Below are positions 23,396-35,491 of a stretch of 64,000 bases of DNA, one piece after another (within the stretch, counting starts at the first letter, position 1; each line of letters starts with the position of its first letter). Source of the stretch: Ehretia macrophylla (lineage: Eukaryota; Streptophyta; Magnoliopsida; Boraginales; Ehretiaceae); contig CM075775.1 of assembly GCA_037974665.1 (NCBI GenBank), forward strand, positions 34,167,732-34,231,731, in the 5' to 3' direction. Both the position numbers and the translations under genes were made by a program. The notes below the pieces were generated by a model. The model was not told the DNA's origin, searched no databases, and saw only the letters and a program-made list of their open reading frames with translations.

Positions 23396-26300
23396 TTGTA
23401 CCATCACATACACACACAAAAGAAAAATGGTAAAAGAAAAAAGTGAACGAACGCATAATGATCAGATACTGCAAGGAAATTTTCGAAGCACAAGTGCAAG
23501 GTTGTACATAAAATAAAAATAAAAATATAACGAATAGCTGAAATACCCAGGGGATGCTAACGCTTTTGTTTGTCCAGATTCATATTGCAAGGTGGCTTCC
23601 AACATTGACTCGGCCATAACCACCCTCTTCTCCATCTGAGCAAGAGCTGCCATTGCCTTTTCATACTTTTCCTGCATTAAAATGGGATATGTACAGATAT
23701 AATACAGTCTAGTTAAATACAAACTCAGCGGGAACTGTGAGCAGAACGACCACAATCTGCTGCATGAGAACATCGTTCCATGGGCTAGCCAAGTTAATTG
23801 ATCATTTCATTGTGCACGACTGCTTACTTAATCTAAATGACAGGTCATTCTATGGACACAACATTTTCAATTCTACTTAATTGGATATGTATGCGACAGA
23901 ACAGCTCTCTGGATATAAATTGGAGCTAAACTAGCAATAAAGAAAAGGCGTATGATGTTATCAAATCCCTGACAAAAGTTGCACAGCTTCTGAGTACATG
24001 ATTCCTAGGAGTGAGAGGTCAAATATTTTCCAAGTTCCAAAAAGATATACAACACCGGTGAGACATTGAATCTGACAGAGAGATACATTACCTAAAACCA
24101 GATGGGGTTCCGTAAGGACTACATTCATGTCTGCAGTATAGGCATACATAATTTACCAGCATCTTCAGTAGATGAGTTTAACTGCCTCAGAAGAGATCAT
24201 TATGAAGATCATCTGACAGGGTTGATGGAATCGACGCTCCCCAATTCTTACTAAGAATTCTATTTTACAAAGTTTGAAATTCTTTGATTCATGTGCAAGC
24301 ATCACTGCCTCAAGTGGTATAAGACGCTCACGACTCAGTGAAGAAATCTTTTCTGACTCAGTGATTGCAGTGTAAAATATCCAAAATCAACTGAAATTAC
24401 AAGCCTGCTTTGATCTGTCCTTGAGTATAAGAACACAACCTAAAACTGTAGAGTGCAAGTTACCTCTTTGCACATCATCTTGAGTGTCACTCGTAGGACA
24501 GAAGTCTCTATGAACCTAAACCTGACAAATAGGGGAAATCCTTTGGTCATGCTCAGCCGGACATCCGACACACATATTGGTTGGTCCAACACATGTGGGC
24601 CCAATATTAGTGTATGAGCCGTTTGCTGGAGTTTTTTCCAACAAATAGGTCTAGGACTAAATAGACTACAACAGATCAGGGTAGAGTTATAAATGCATCA
24701 CCATTAGAATTGACTGTCCGACACAAACCGCCGGCCTCGGCAGGAGTAGGTGATATTCCTCATGAACTGCCTTTAGCTAACTAATCCAATGCAGAACACT
24801 AGTGACCCCATTTAATCCCAATTGACATAATAGTATTGAAACATGTTTCTTAACATCCCAAAATCTGTAAATGACAGTTAACCATCTTATTTTCCCATAT
24901 TCCACTGCATGATTCTATATATTACAACATTGCAAAATTCTTCCCGTTAAGAATTATGTTCTAAAACCAATTGGTACTAGGTGGAGTAGTCCAGGATGTT
25001 ATAAGGTGGTCTAGGAATTTATGTTTTTCCAATGTGGGACAAGTGTATATCCTAACACTCCCTATCCCCAGCCTCACTCACAACGACCCTAGCCCCGGTG
25101 CCATAAAAGAAGAGAGGGACTAATTTGAGTTTCAAACATCTGCAGCTTAATGACAGAGGTGTAACCTGAACAACATGCGCTGCATATCGCTGAGCCGCCG
25201 CATCTTGCTCTGCACAAATCCGAGCATCTTCAGTGACCTTTTGTTCTTGCTCCACCCGCATCATGACCTATAGTAGATGTATCTTATATGGATTACAAAT
25301 CACACATAATAGACACATATTATTCGACATGTTGATGTAGCAGAAAGATATTATCCTCAGCATGCTGATGCTAGAAAACGTCTCTTGGTCCTACACTTAT
25401 TAAATAAAATTAAGAAAAAAATACAAAGATAAAAGCAAAGAAAAAGAAAGAAAAGCAGAACAAAAACCAAAAAAGCACGAACAGTTGGCAAAATTAAACC
25501 TGAAGCATTGCCTGCTCCTCCTCTTTCTTATCTGCAAGTGCCTGCCGTAGTTCAGCAACTTCTTCTTCTAATTGCTCAATCTGTAGAATATGAATGAATC
25601 ATCGTAAACTTGCAACTTGAATGTTAAGTACTTCAGGGCAACATGACAGACGGGAGAGTTGGGGCACATGAATGGCATACAAGCATCATGATATACAAAG
25701 AAAATAAAATCACACATAGTTTAACGATCACTTGTTTTAAGGTAATAAAATAATTGATTATCATCATTCTCCAAGCAATGCTAAGAGCTAGGTTTGGTCC
25801 CCCTCATGGAACAATACAAACTAAAGACTTGCCGGCAATTTTATACTTGGATTAACCACCATTGACTAGGAGGAAAGTAATATTTTGTAAATCAATAAAC
25901 GAGAGGAAGATTGGTTGCTGGAGGAAGAAACATGACAATGGTGGACTGAAAGAGACATACTAAAGCAGCTTCCCCATCTTGAAGAAAAAATTATGCTTTT
26001 TCAAGAATTATACATTGCCCACGGTAACTAGATAAGGAAGCATCTACAGAGCTGAATTCCTGCGTCCACCATAGGACAGAAGAAAGGCTCTTGGTCCTAT
26101 ATGACCCAAAAAACGTGACATCTAATTTTCCACACATTTTCAACTAATATGCAGGTTGTATTGTTATCTAAGGCACTGGATTCTTCTTGAAAAGCTAATC
26201 CAAAAAATGCATGCATTGCTGCAAATGTATCAAAGCTTCACAAGCAATGAGCACTTTGTCCCTAGTTTGTCAGTGAGCAGTCACACAGACACAGACACGG

Positions 26301-29300
26301 AGACAGATATTTACTCATGTCTTTAAAGTGTGTGAATTTTCTAACACAGAAGAGGATGGCAAGTAGAACACAGTCAAAATAGTTTTGGAACATATATCAA
26401 ACAAACCCTTGCACTCAGTTGCCGTCGATTATCTTGTTTGACGAGCTCCATGAGGGCAGTCTCCAGTTCTTCAGCTCTGTGACAAATGAAACAAAATAAA
26501 TAAATTATGAACGTGTAAGAGATGAACGTTACGATAACATATCATCCAATTTAATTTTCCGGCAACAGATTCCAACACAAGGAAAGAGAGGAAGAACGGA
26601 TTTGATGATTCGTGCTGATAAATTCAAAAAGGAATCTCTTAGATTTTGCGTTTCAAATCCATTAACACTGTCAAAAATATCCATTATCAGTGCACTAACA
26701 GAGAGTTCAAATTTTTAAATCAAAGATAAAGCTTGAAAACATAGAGAAACATTAACGAGAAAGAGAAGAACAGCATAAAGTGAAGACAGTCTCTATAGCA
26801 TTACAAATGAAGCATCATTGACTCTCACAAGCAAAACAGACTCTCATATTGATAATGCCGTTTCTCTGAGACTACAGAATTTGAGAATTAGAGTTCAGCT
26901 AGATATTTCATAACATTTATATTCCACATCACATTATATGAGGAGAGAGAGAAAGAGAGGGAAGCTTGGTGATCCTGGGGAAACCTAAGATGCATGAAAA
27001 TCCCACAAGATTCACCTGAGTTCAGCAGCTCTCTTTTCTTCCAGCATTCTAGACATTTCGACCTTCAACCAAACAACCTGCACAAAAAGCTATTAATAGT
27101 TCTTTTGCACATAACATGAACCAGGAAATTCCAAGAGACAAGAAAAAGTTTCAGATGAATGATAGGTTACACAGCAAAATTTCACCGAGCGAGTAAAAGG
27201 CCTTGATTAAACATTACATACAGTAAGATTGAGAAAAGCTTTGTAAAGAGCACACTGAATGACTTTGTTGTTCATCCTAGTAAGATTTTGGAAATTGAAG
27301 ACATTATGGTACCTGGTCTTGTAGGTTGGGGAGGGAATCTACTTCTGAATCAATTGTTAGTCCATTAAGAGATTCATCCAACCTTTCGGGATCAGAATAA
27401 GGGTGTGATATATCAGGATCAATTTGCTTATCGCCTGACCTCCCGTCATCTTTTGTTTCTTGGATTAGTGATCCCGAATCATGCTTGAAACTATATAGCT
27501 TAGTGGCAAGACCTTTGGGATCTTTCCAAACCTTAGCCCCTTTTGATCTTTCCTCAACCACCCCAAGTACAGCTGGACGATGCTTCTCTCTTAGAACTTG
27601 CAATCTCTCTTCAGTTACATTGCTGAAACCCATACAAGCAGTCAACACAAGTTGGCTGCTATCAAACGTCGAACCAGTTAGAGATTGTAGTAAAGTGATA
27701 GCATCTCCAGCATCCTTAGTTGTAACAACAGCAGGACCTACAAATAGGACATCTGAACATCTTAATGCCTTAGGAATCCCAAACATTAAAATGAGATAGG
27801 AATTCAACGTTAACTAACTTCATGCAATTTGGTAGAAACATGTCACTGACTCTAGTACCATATAGCTCCATCAAAGCAAGTGCAGTTCGGAATAGCATAA
27901 CACGATTTCCTTCAAATAGAAGCACATCCCAAACTCGAAGAACTGAAAAGTAAAACTGAACCATCAGGAGCTAATGCAAGTTAACGAATATAACAGTACA
28001 AGAATATGCCTAATGAGCATAAGTGCATAATATTGAACTTAAAACACTTTTTTTTAATCTTCACATAGCGTAAGCCCTCACCACTCTCCCATGGAAGTAT
28101 ATTTACAAAAATTGATAAGAACCAAGGACCAGATATCCATGTAACCTGCACTCCCAAGTAATCAAGATGATTAACTGCAACAGAAACATCAAAAGTTTAA
28201 GAAACTTCCTGCATTATACGTAGTGATCAACCAATGAGAGAAAAGACAGTAAGTGACCGACCAACAAGAGAAAAGACAGTAATTGAAATAATACCAAGTC
28301 TTGGAAATCTTTCCCGCATCAATTCTTCAAAAACAAGTTGGTCCACCTAAAAGAACAGGCAAATTATTTAGGTTAAACAAATTAGCATCCTGGTTACCAA
28401 ATGTCAAAATAAGGATATATAAGCTCCCAAAAGTGTGTAGATCAAAACCTGAGATTCTATCATTTCCTGCGTGTAACAGCCATCAAAGTAGTCATCAAGT
28501 ATACCAACCAAAGTCCTGCAGGATTAAGCCCAAACCAGAAGTTAGCTTAGTAGCAGTTTGAAGCTTCCAAGAAATAGTTAAAAGCCAATTCTTTTATACG
28601 AACTGTACATATGTTTGGATTTGTGGGTGGCACTGGCACATAATCACTTCTATTGATGATCACTTGCAATGCAACATTATTTGCTATCATAAAAACAAAA
28701 AAAATATTTATATCACCCATCTATCACCTCCTAAGTGAATGTCTAGTTGGAATGACAAAAGAAGAGAGAGAAGTGCAAAAAGTTCGTTAGGCATACACAT
28801 AGCAGGTCATAAATGATTTGTGAAAAAGGGGTAATATCTAGCATTTCTCAGGTTTCAGAAACCTTATATTGATAACTCTGACTACATCATTAGCCACTTT
28901 CCATAATTGCCACAAATGTCCCAAACTTTCAAATTGTAATCCAAATAAAAGAAATGGAAAGAATAAGGTAATATAGCAGCAGGAGTAACCAAAATCAGCT
29001 CCGAACAAGCAAAATTCTCAAACCATTTTATAAAGCCAGACCATGCTGAGAATCAAAAACATTTTCTTTTGTTCCATGGTCTTTTTCTTTTCCTTTATTT
29101 GGTACTTGAAGGGAATGTGTGGATTGGATGAAAATCAATAAGAGCATCCATGCAAATAGAGAAGAATACGCAATGTTTGTTATAAAGCTTACCAAAAGGC
29201 ATTTTCCTCAGGCATCATGAGCAGTAATAGGCCGGCAAAAAAATTCATTGCCTGTAAGAATATTGTAAGTAAAAAAAGGAAATGAATACAATAAATACTT

Positions 29301-32300
29301 CAGAAGATCAATAACAATCAATTTCTGAATCCCATACACTTGAAAGAAAATATGGAAAATGCCTTATGATGGAAAATACGTTTAGATCTTTTACGAAAAA
29401 AATAACTAAGTATGCATTTTGAGGGAAGTCATAACTATGCACTTTGACAGAAGAACTCAGCTAAGGATTGGCAACCTGATTCTACATGATACTTTTCAGT
29501 GTCTTTCCAAAGTTCACATAATTATCATACTAAAGATTCCAATATATGATCTTCTAGTGACTCTAGAACATCTTTTCTATCTTGGTCGAAAATTATCAAA
29601 ATGCTAATGCCATGATCAACCAAATTTCAGATCTTTAGCTCATAGTTCTTGGTTACGTAACAGATCGTTTGACACACTCTAAACCACCTAAACTGTTTAG
29701 TTGTTTTCCTCTGTTCACTAAGTCTGTTTTCTGCATAGTAGTATACGCTTTGATATATTCGCATGCCTATCTTTTATCCTGAGGAAAGAATCTATGCTTC
29801 ACTGAACTGTGCATCTGGACACAAATGGGAAGCCATTTTAATTTTAATTACTGATTTCCAGATTTAACAAAGCCTGATGTCCTTTGGATGGAAATGTTAA
29901 CTTCTCCAACTTTAGAACTATGAGTAAATGGTTGAATCATGGGGGCTCAATGAGCAGAAAAAAAATATATATATATCAAATTACCTTCAGTTGCTATTAC
30001 CTGGCAATACCCAACGGATGGATTGTGTTGAGCATATGCCAACAGAACACGCCTTAAGGAATTTCTTCCATTCTCATCCAAGGCCGGGTGTCCTGGAAAT
30101 GTTCGAGGTAAGTCCTGAAGACAAGGAATAAAATGTTAGTCCAATTGGATTCCAAAGCAGAGAGAAAGTTTGCTTAAAAAAAGAACGAATGGCAAACATT
30201 CTCATGTGCTAATTTAGCTCTAGCTGTGTTAGCTGCAGCAAACACCTTTGTGCAGGAAAGCAATGCAAGAAAGCATCAACAAAATCATTGGAAGTGTTTG
30301 CTCTTCATACAAAGATTGCAATTCAATGTAAGCTAAAAGATAGAAAGAAAGGACAGACCAACAATTTGAATCAATTTTTTGCACTGAAGGCCATTCTTAG
30401 ATGGCTCTTTGCCTGTTCTTTCTTTCGTCCTTTAGCTTTATCTTTCTTTTCCTTTCTATTTTTCTTTAAGTAATAAGATCTCATTAATAGACCCAAGAAA
30501 AGTGGGCAAACTCTATACAGCAAAATATTTACGAAGTGTCAAAACCACTATATGCTTCTTTCTAGACCAGAGCAAATAACGTGAAAGTATCCCAAGCATG
30601 AGTAGGTAGCTCCTGGTCTGTTTCTATAAGAAGAATCTTGTCAAGGTTATGCCATTGTCATTTGCTTTTACTTTCTCTTGGGGGGACAGCCTTGTGTTCT
30701 TTGTTGATTGCAGGAAACTTACGCATGATATTGGATTGATAAAGACATGCACAAAGGGAATTAAATGTACGCTTCCATTGGCCACCAGAAACAGTCATTA
30801 CAAGAACTCCGTCAACATGTTAACATAAAATCTTGTAAAGCTGATATTCTATAAATTAAAACTAAGGGGAAAATAGCTAAATTGAACTCTAACAAAAGTT
30901 TAAATCATAAAAGGATGATATGAGCAAATTAGCGAGAACGTGTTCTTGAACAAGACCAACCCGCATGGTGCCCAAAAAGAAGTAGAACCTACGAATTAAA
31001 AAGATTGAACGATAAAGTCCAGGGCCCATGCATCTAATGACCTTCTCAATCTGCTTTCTCCATTTTTCTGGCACACCAACTCTTTCTCCTCTGTGTCCTT
31101 TACTCTCCTCACCACGTTGATTTTGATTGTCAGTAGCATCATCTCCTGAAGCCAGCAAGTTCTGGTAATACCTCACCATACGACGTGTTCTAACACCAAC
31201 AAAAGCTTGCCATACCTGCAAGACCAAGAATTTGTATTTACAAAATCTTTACTGCTTTCATATGCATCTTGCAAAACTAGCAAACTTAATGAAAGTATAA
31301 GAAAGGACCTCTCCTCTAAGATCCCTCGGAACTCCTCCATGAACAAGGAATTCTAATTCTTTCCAAGGAAAAGAAGGCTCTGCAGAGCCTGAATCACTTG
31401 CACTACGTTCTGTAGCAGAAGTATTCACGCTATCATCTACCATTTCATTCTCATAGACTTCTTCCTCTTGGATTGATGGAAGATGTTTGTGGTCAGTGGT
31501 TATCTGTTTGTCTTCCATGAATTTGTTCTTCTTTACACGAAAGCTCATTATATAACCAATACCACTTAGAGATGGCCGAATTTCAGCCCATGACCGTACA
31601 ACAGGGGATTTTGCTAGTACGGAAGCTGGCACCTCCTTTCCACGATCACTGGTTATTACCTCCTTCTCAGAATCACTTGCTGTCTGAACATCAGTAGTAG
31701 GCTTCGATCCACTTGAACCATCACCTCTTTCCCTCAGCTCTTGTACATCACCAGTTTGCTGTCTCCTAACTTCAGAATTGGAAGTTTTAGTATTCTCTTT
31801 GTTTGAAAGATGTGTTTCAGCATACTCAACTTGCTGTTCTAGAAAACTTCTCCATTTTCGCAATCTTTCTCCTTCCTCTACCTAAAAGCAGTAAATAATC
31901 TAGTTAGGTAGCATCGAACGACTGAATGCAGAAATCCTTCCACTTCCAGGCGATCGTGTTAATCTTCATAACATAAATACAACTTTAATAATAGAAAACA
32001 GACAAGAAAGCGAAAAGACGAAAAGGGTAAACATGGTTAATGTGTAACCTTATATATGTGTAAGTACTCTCTGTATCCTTGAAGATGTTGAGGTCTCACA
32101 GTAAACCCATAGGCATCCCTGTCAATGATACACACATCTTACAATCAAATGAGTTTACTTATCATACTCCATGTTGTCTACAAAAAGTAGAGGCATAATA
32201 GCAATGTTTGTAGAGGATCTAGTTGTTAATACAAAGTATTATCACAAAATTGAAAACACAATACAACATTGGTCGAGCTAGATTAGCAAAAGGAATTTAT

Positions 32301-33712
32301 TCAATAGCCATAATCTTAAAGAAATACCTAGCTAAATCTAGCTACTACGTCTAAATTATACCTGGAATCAACGTCCAATGAACGCTTACTCAACAAGGAC
32401 AACAACATACTTCACCAAGAATTCCAATTCTGCTTCCCATATCGCTATTTGGTTTTCAAACCAAACACCAATTGCTATACCACATTCCCAATTATTCTAA
32501 AAGAAATCAAGATCTATTTGTAGCCAAACCACTAAGTTCCTCTCTCAATCTTCTTTGCGACTGGATGGTAAATGGCAATAACAGTATCCCCTGAAATTCA
32601 AACAGATCTAACGAACAAAGAAAACCGATCCTATCTGTGTTTTATCAGTCATATCACATACTTTTAGATCAAACTAAAATTTGTCAAAAATCATTATAAA
32701 CAAAAAAGATAAGAAAAGAAACGATAAAACATGAGTTTCATCCTTAGCTTCGTCATAATCAAAGTAAACAATGAGACTATGTTCAGCAAAATAAATGATC
32801 AATCACATGGTGATATTCTGAATGGGTATTATTCATCAAAATAAAAATTTTCTCATTTTTTTTCACTCACTCAGGTCCCTCAGGAGAATCTCACAACTAA
32901 CTAACTTTCCTAAAACTATGAAGAGAATCTCACAACTAACAAACTTCCCTAAAACTTTGAAGACTAAGTGTATCCTTAAACCTTCCTCCTAGAGAATTAG
33001 TCATATCCTGCCCTCGAGGACACGTGTATTTACTCAAACATATACGTATACGTACATACATTCATACATGCACATATAGACCACCTCAACCTCATCTAAA
33101 TACTTAAATTGTATGACCGCTTAGTTTTGTTTATTTATTATTTACAACACGACCATTCACATACAAGTTATATTCTTTCTAGTTGGACCTTGTACGTGGA
33201 CTTTTTTTTTTTTTTTCTTATTTTTCATTTAGCCTTACTCGTGTACTTTCTTTCTCAACTGTTAGAGCGAACAACACCAAGCCCTTGTGATTTTGTCGAA
33301 AAGACCCCTTGTTTTTTAAACTCCTTTATAATACTAAATTAAATACTCCCTCTCGACATGAGATTGGGTGACGTAAGCATCATTTCAGAAATTAGATAAT
33401 TATGAGAGTTTGAAAAACAAAGGAGGGTGTTTTATACTTTTAACATACCACATAGGGCTTTTGTGCTATTCACCTGAATCATTATTATAAATTTTACTAT
33501 GATCCTGTGTAAATTGACCACCTTATTCAAATTAGTTTTAAGGTAGGAGTTAATTTTATTCATTCATCAATATCAATTGTATGTATGTACACGTTTTCAC
33601 ACATTGATAGACATATTAATTATTACATATATGTAAGCCTATTGTTCAAATTGAAGTTTAGGTACCGTTTGGCCTCGAAAGTGACGAAAATCGCGTGGTT
33701 TTTGAGCGACAT
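22696..33712 (-). CDS. TBC-domain Rab GTPase-activating protein with coiled coil
   Basis: Speeds GTP hydrolysis by Rab GTPases in membrane traffic. Eighteen exons on the minus strand: 33712-33666, 32118-32049, 31881-31309, 31215-31042, 30114-30001, 29251-29193, 28515-28449, 28346-28295, 28174-28082, 27942-27859, 27737-27313, 27077-27016, 26476-26407, 25580-25500, 25267-25166, 23671-23547, 23064-22977, 22797-22696. All are GT-AG, the phases agree, and the total is 795 aa. The N-terminus MSLKNHAIFVTFEAK runs into RDAYGFTVRPQHLQ, as in plant homologues. The TBC domain spans about 217-445: the arginine finger is in IEKDLPRTF (Arg292), the glutamine finger in VGYCQAMN (Gln326). Residues about 590-735 form a Glu/Lys-rich coiled coil. 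The C-terminus has KKPGLFSFGVGWRDRNK. An acidic, low-complexity linker (about 50-205) precedes the TBC domain. Start choice: the first exon lies 1.5 kb upstream and matches the family N-terminus. Confidence 0.93.
23368..23395. repeat. (CA)n microsatellite
   Basis: A C-rich run followed by about 13 CA units, in the intron between the third-last and second-last exons of the Rab-GAP gene. Confidence 0.9.
23672..25165 (-). other. Large intron of the Rab-GAP gene
   Basis: 1.49-kb intron between the coiled-coil exons. No coding signal is seen inside. The stretch around 24960-25060 (AAACCAATTGGTACTAGG to CCAATGTGGGAC) looks like a common plant dispersed repeat, family not named. Confidence 0.6.
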
Positions 33713-34130
33713 TTGCAGAATCGAATCACGGACGTTAATAACGTTACGAGGAAATCCAATAGCTAACGGTTTCTCTCTTCGTTAATGGCTTTTCCCTCTT
33801 CTTCGCTGTCTGTATTCTATGTTTCTACGCGCGTTTACAGTTGTGAACGTTAAAAACATGGGCGACTTCTTCTCAAAAGTAATACAAGATCATCAAAAGG
33901 GCTTTGATCCGAGAGATTACTAGTTCAATTCTCGTGTGCTATATACTTTAAGGCCTAGCTACAAAGGCCCGAGGCCATCTAAAAGCCCAAGTGTGTAGAA
34001 ACAAGGAAGACTTAAACTAATAATCTAAAACCACAATAAACTTCAAAATCCAATGCTATATCTAGAAATTAGATAGGTGAAAAAACTAAACCACCCAAAA
34101 AAACTAACAAATTTAAGCATTTTTATCAGG

Positions 34131-34325
34131 GCGGATTTAGAATTGTAGTTCAGTGAAAGTTGAAATACAAACTTTAATGTTTATATATAAATAATTTTTT
34201 TTTTAGTGGAAGCTAAATTCAATTAACTGAGCTTAAAAATACATGTATTTTCATAAAAAAATTAGAATTAGTAGGGGTTGTAGTTCTCACTCCCGCTCCT
34301 ACTCATTTATATGTAGATCCGCCTA
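34131..34325. mobile_element. Probable hAT-like MITE remnant
   Basis: Starts CAGGGCGGATTTAGAATT and ends TAGATCCGCCTA, short imperfect inverted ends of a type seen in non-coding hAT elements. No clear target duplication. Confidence 0.4.
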
Positions 34326-34398
34326 TTATTTCCATAATGCCGACGAACACGAGAAAAATTTTGAAGGTATGTATAGAGTTACTTAAAACTTGAACATA

Positions 34399-35010
34399 GT
34401 GTTTGGATTGCACAAAGGAATGGAAAGGAAAAGAAAGTAGAGAAAGAAAAATAAAGGAAAGGAAAGGAAAAATATTTTTTTGGTTAGATTGTAATAAAAT
34501 AATAATGGAAAGGAAATAAAAAGATTTTATATTCTTTTGTTTGAATTGAAGAAGGAAATGAAAGAAAAAAATAATTTTAAATGAAAAATTACTTGAATGC
34601 CTTTTTCATACTCAACAATAAAATTAATATTTTTAATAAGCAATTTCAAATTTTTTTTGGCTAAATTCTAGATTTTATTTTCTTGATGAAGTCGAGCGGT
34701 GCATGAACAAAAATAAGAAAACGTAAGAAGTGCAAATGAAACAATGTAAGGTTTAAAGTGCAATAAGGGGAATTGTAAAAAAAAAAAAAAAATCAAGGAC
34801 AATAAAGATTTTTTGTCATTAAACCTTTCATTTCCCTCCAAAAAATTCAAATTGAAAGGTTTGTAAAATCATTTCAATTAAAAAAAATGAAGGGAATTTA
34901 GAATCCCTCTATAACATTTTCCTCAATTAAACTTTTAATCCAAACAAGAGAAGGGATTACTTATTCCCTTCCCATCCTTTCATTTCCTTTAAAAAACCCA
35001 ATCCAAACAA
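34399..35010. mobile_element. Probable MITE with TGTTTGGATTG ends
   Basis: The left end TGTTTGGATTG and the right end CAATCCAAACA are inverted copies, followed inward by purine-rich (AAAGGAATGGAAAGG) and pyrimidine-rich (CCTTTCATTTCCTTT) arms. About 610 bp, non-coding; superfamily uncertain. Confidence 0.55.
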
Positions 35011-35491
35011 TCTGGAAGCCTAATGACACGAATTATGGGATAATAGAACAAATTGTTATTTTTTAACAAGATAAAATCATAGACCAAATTTTCTCTTACA
35101 AAAATAGATGGATATGAATAAAATTGGATCATTGGATTTTTAACAGGTATTATTAGAAGGATCGATGCATTATCCTTCTCGTAACATCATTTCCAAACCA
35201 GAGCAGTTGAGTTTGTCCAGTTTGACCAACTCTAGTCAAAGTGCTTGAACTGAATGGATTTAGATATTCACATATTATTATGATATTATGAGAGTATGTT
35301 AGTAGATGATATGTTCATGTAAAAATACAATAATAATGATATATACATGTAATTACGAAATGAATTAAATAATTTATCATTATTAAATTTGTGCGTAATA
35401 TTATATGATATGAGAAAACTGGGTCCCAAGCCCATAACTGCAATAAGTCTCTGCCTGCTAGCTAGGATGCCATGACACTTGAAAAATCACC

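Larger units (their letters stand above)
33713..35491. other. Divergent intergenic region between Rab-GAP and PPR genes
   Basis: Promoters of both genes should lie here, since they point away from each other. 33713-33860 is less AT-rich and probably holds the Rab-GAP 5' UTR. The rest is AT-rich with two probable MITEs listed separately. No TATA box was assigned with confidence. Confidence 0.5.

Noticed and set aside
24960-25060. Repeat-like text with AAACCAATTGGT and CCAATGTGGGAC inside a Rab-GAP intron
   Set aside because: Looks like a familiar plant dispersed repeat, but no ends or target duplication were found and I cannot name the family.
32362-32408. Alternative first exon of the Rab-GAP gene (MLLSLLSKRSLDVDS, in phase)
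   Set aside because: It has the right length and phase, but the exon at 33666-33712 matches the family N-terminus (TFEAKR before DAYGF) and is preferred. A minor alternative start cannot be excluded.
33880-33935. tRNA-like T-arm text (AGTTCAATTCTCG), possible tRNA or SINE
   Set aside because: No acceptor stem or A-box in register; too weak to call.
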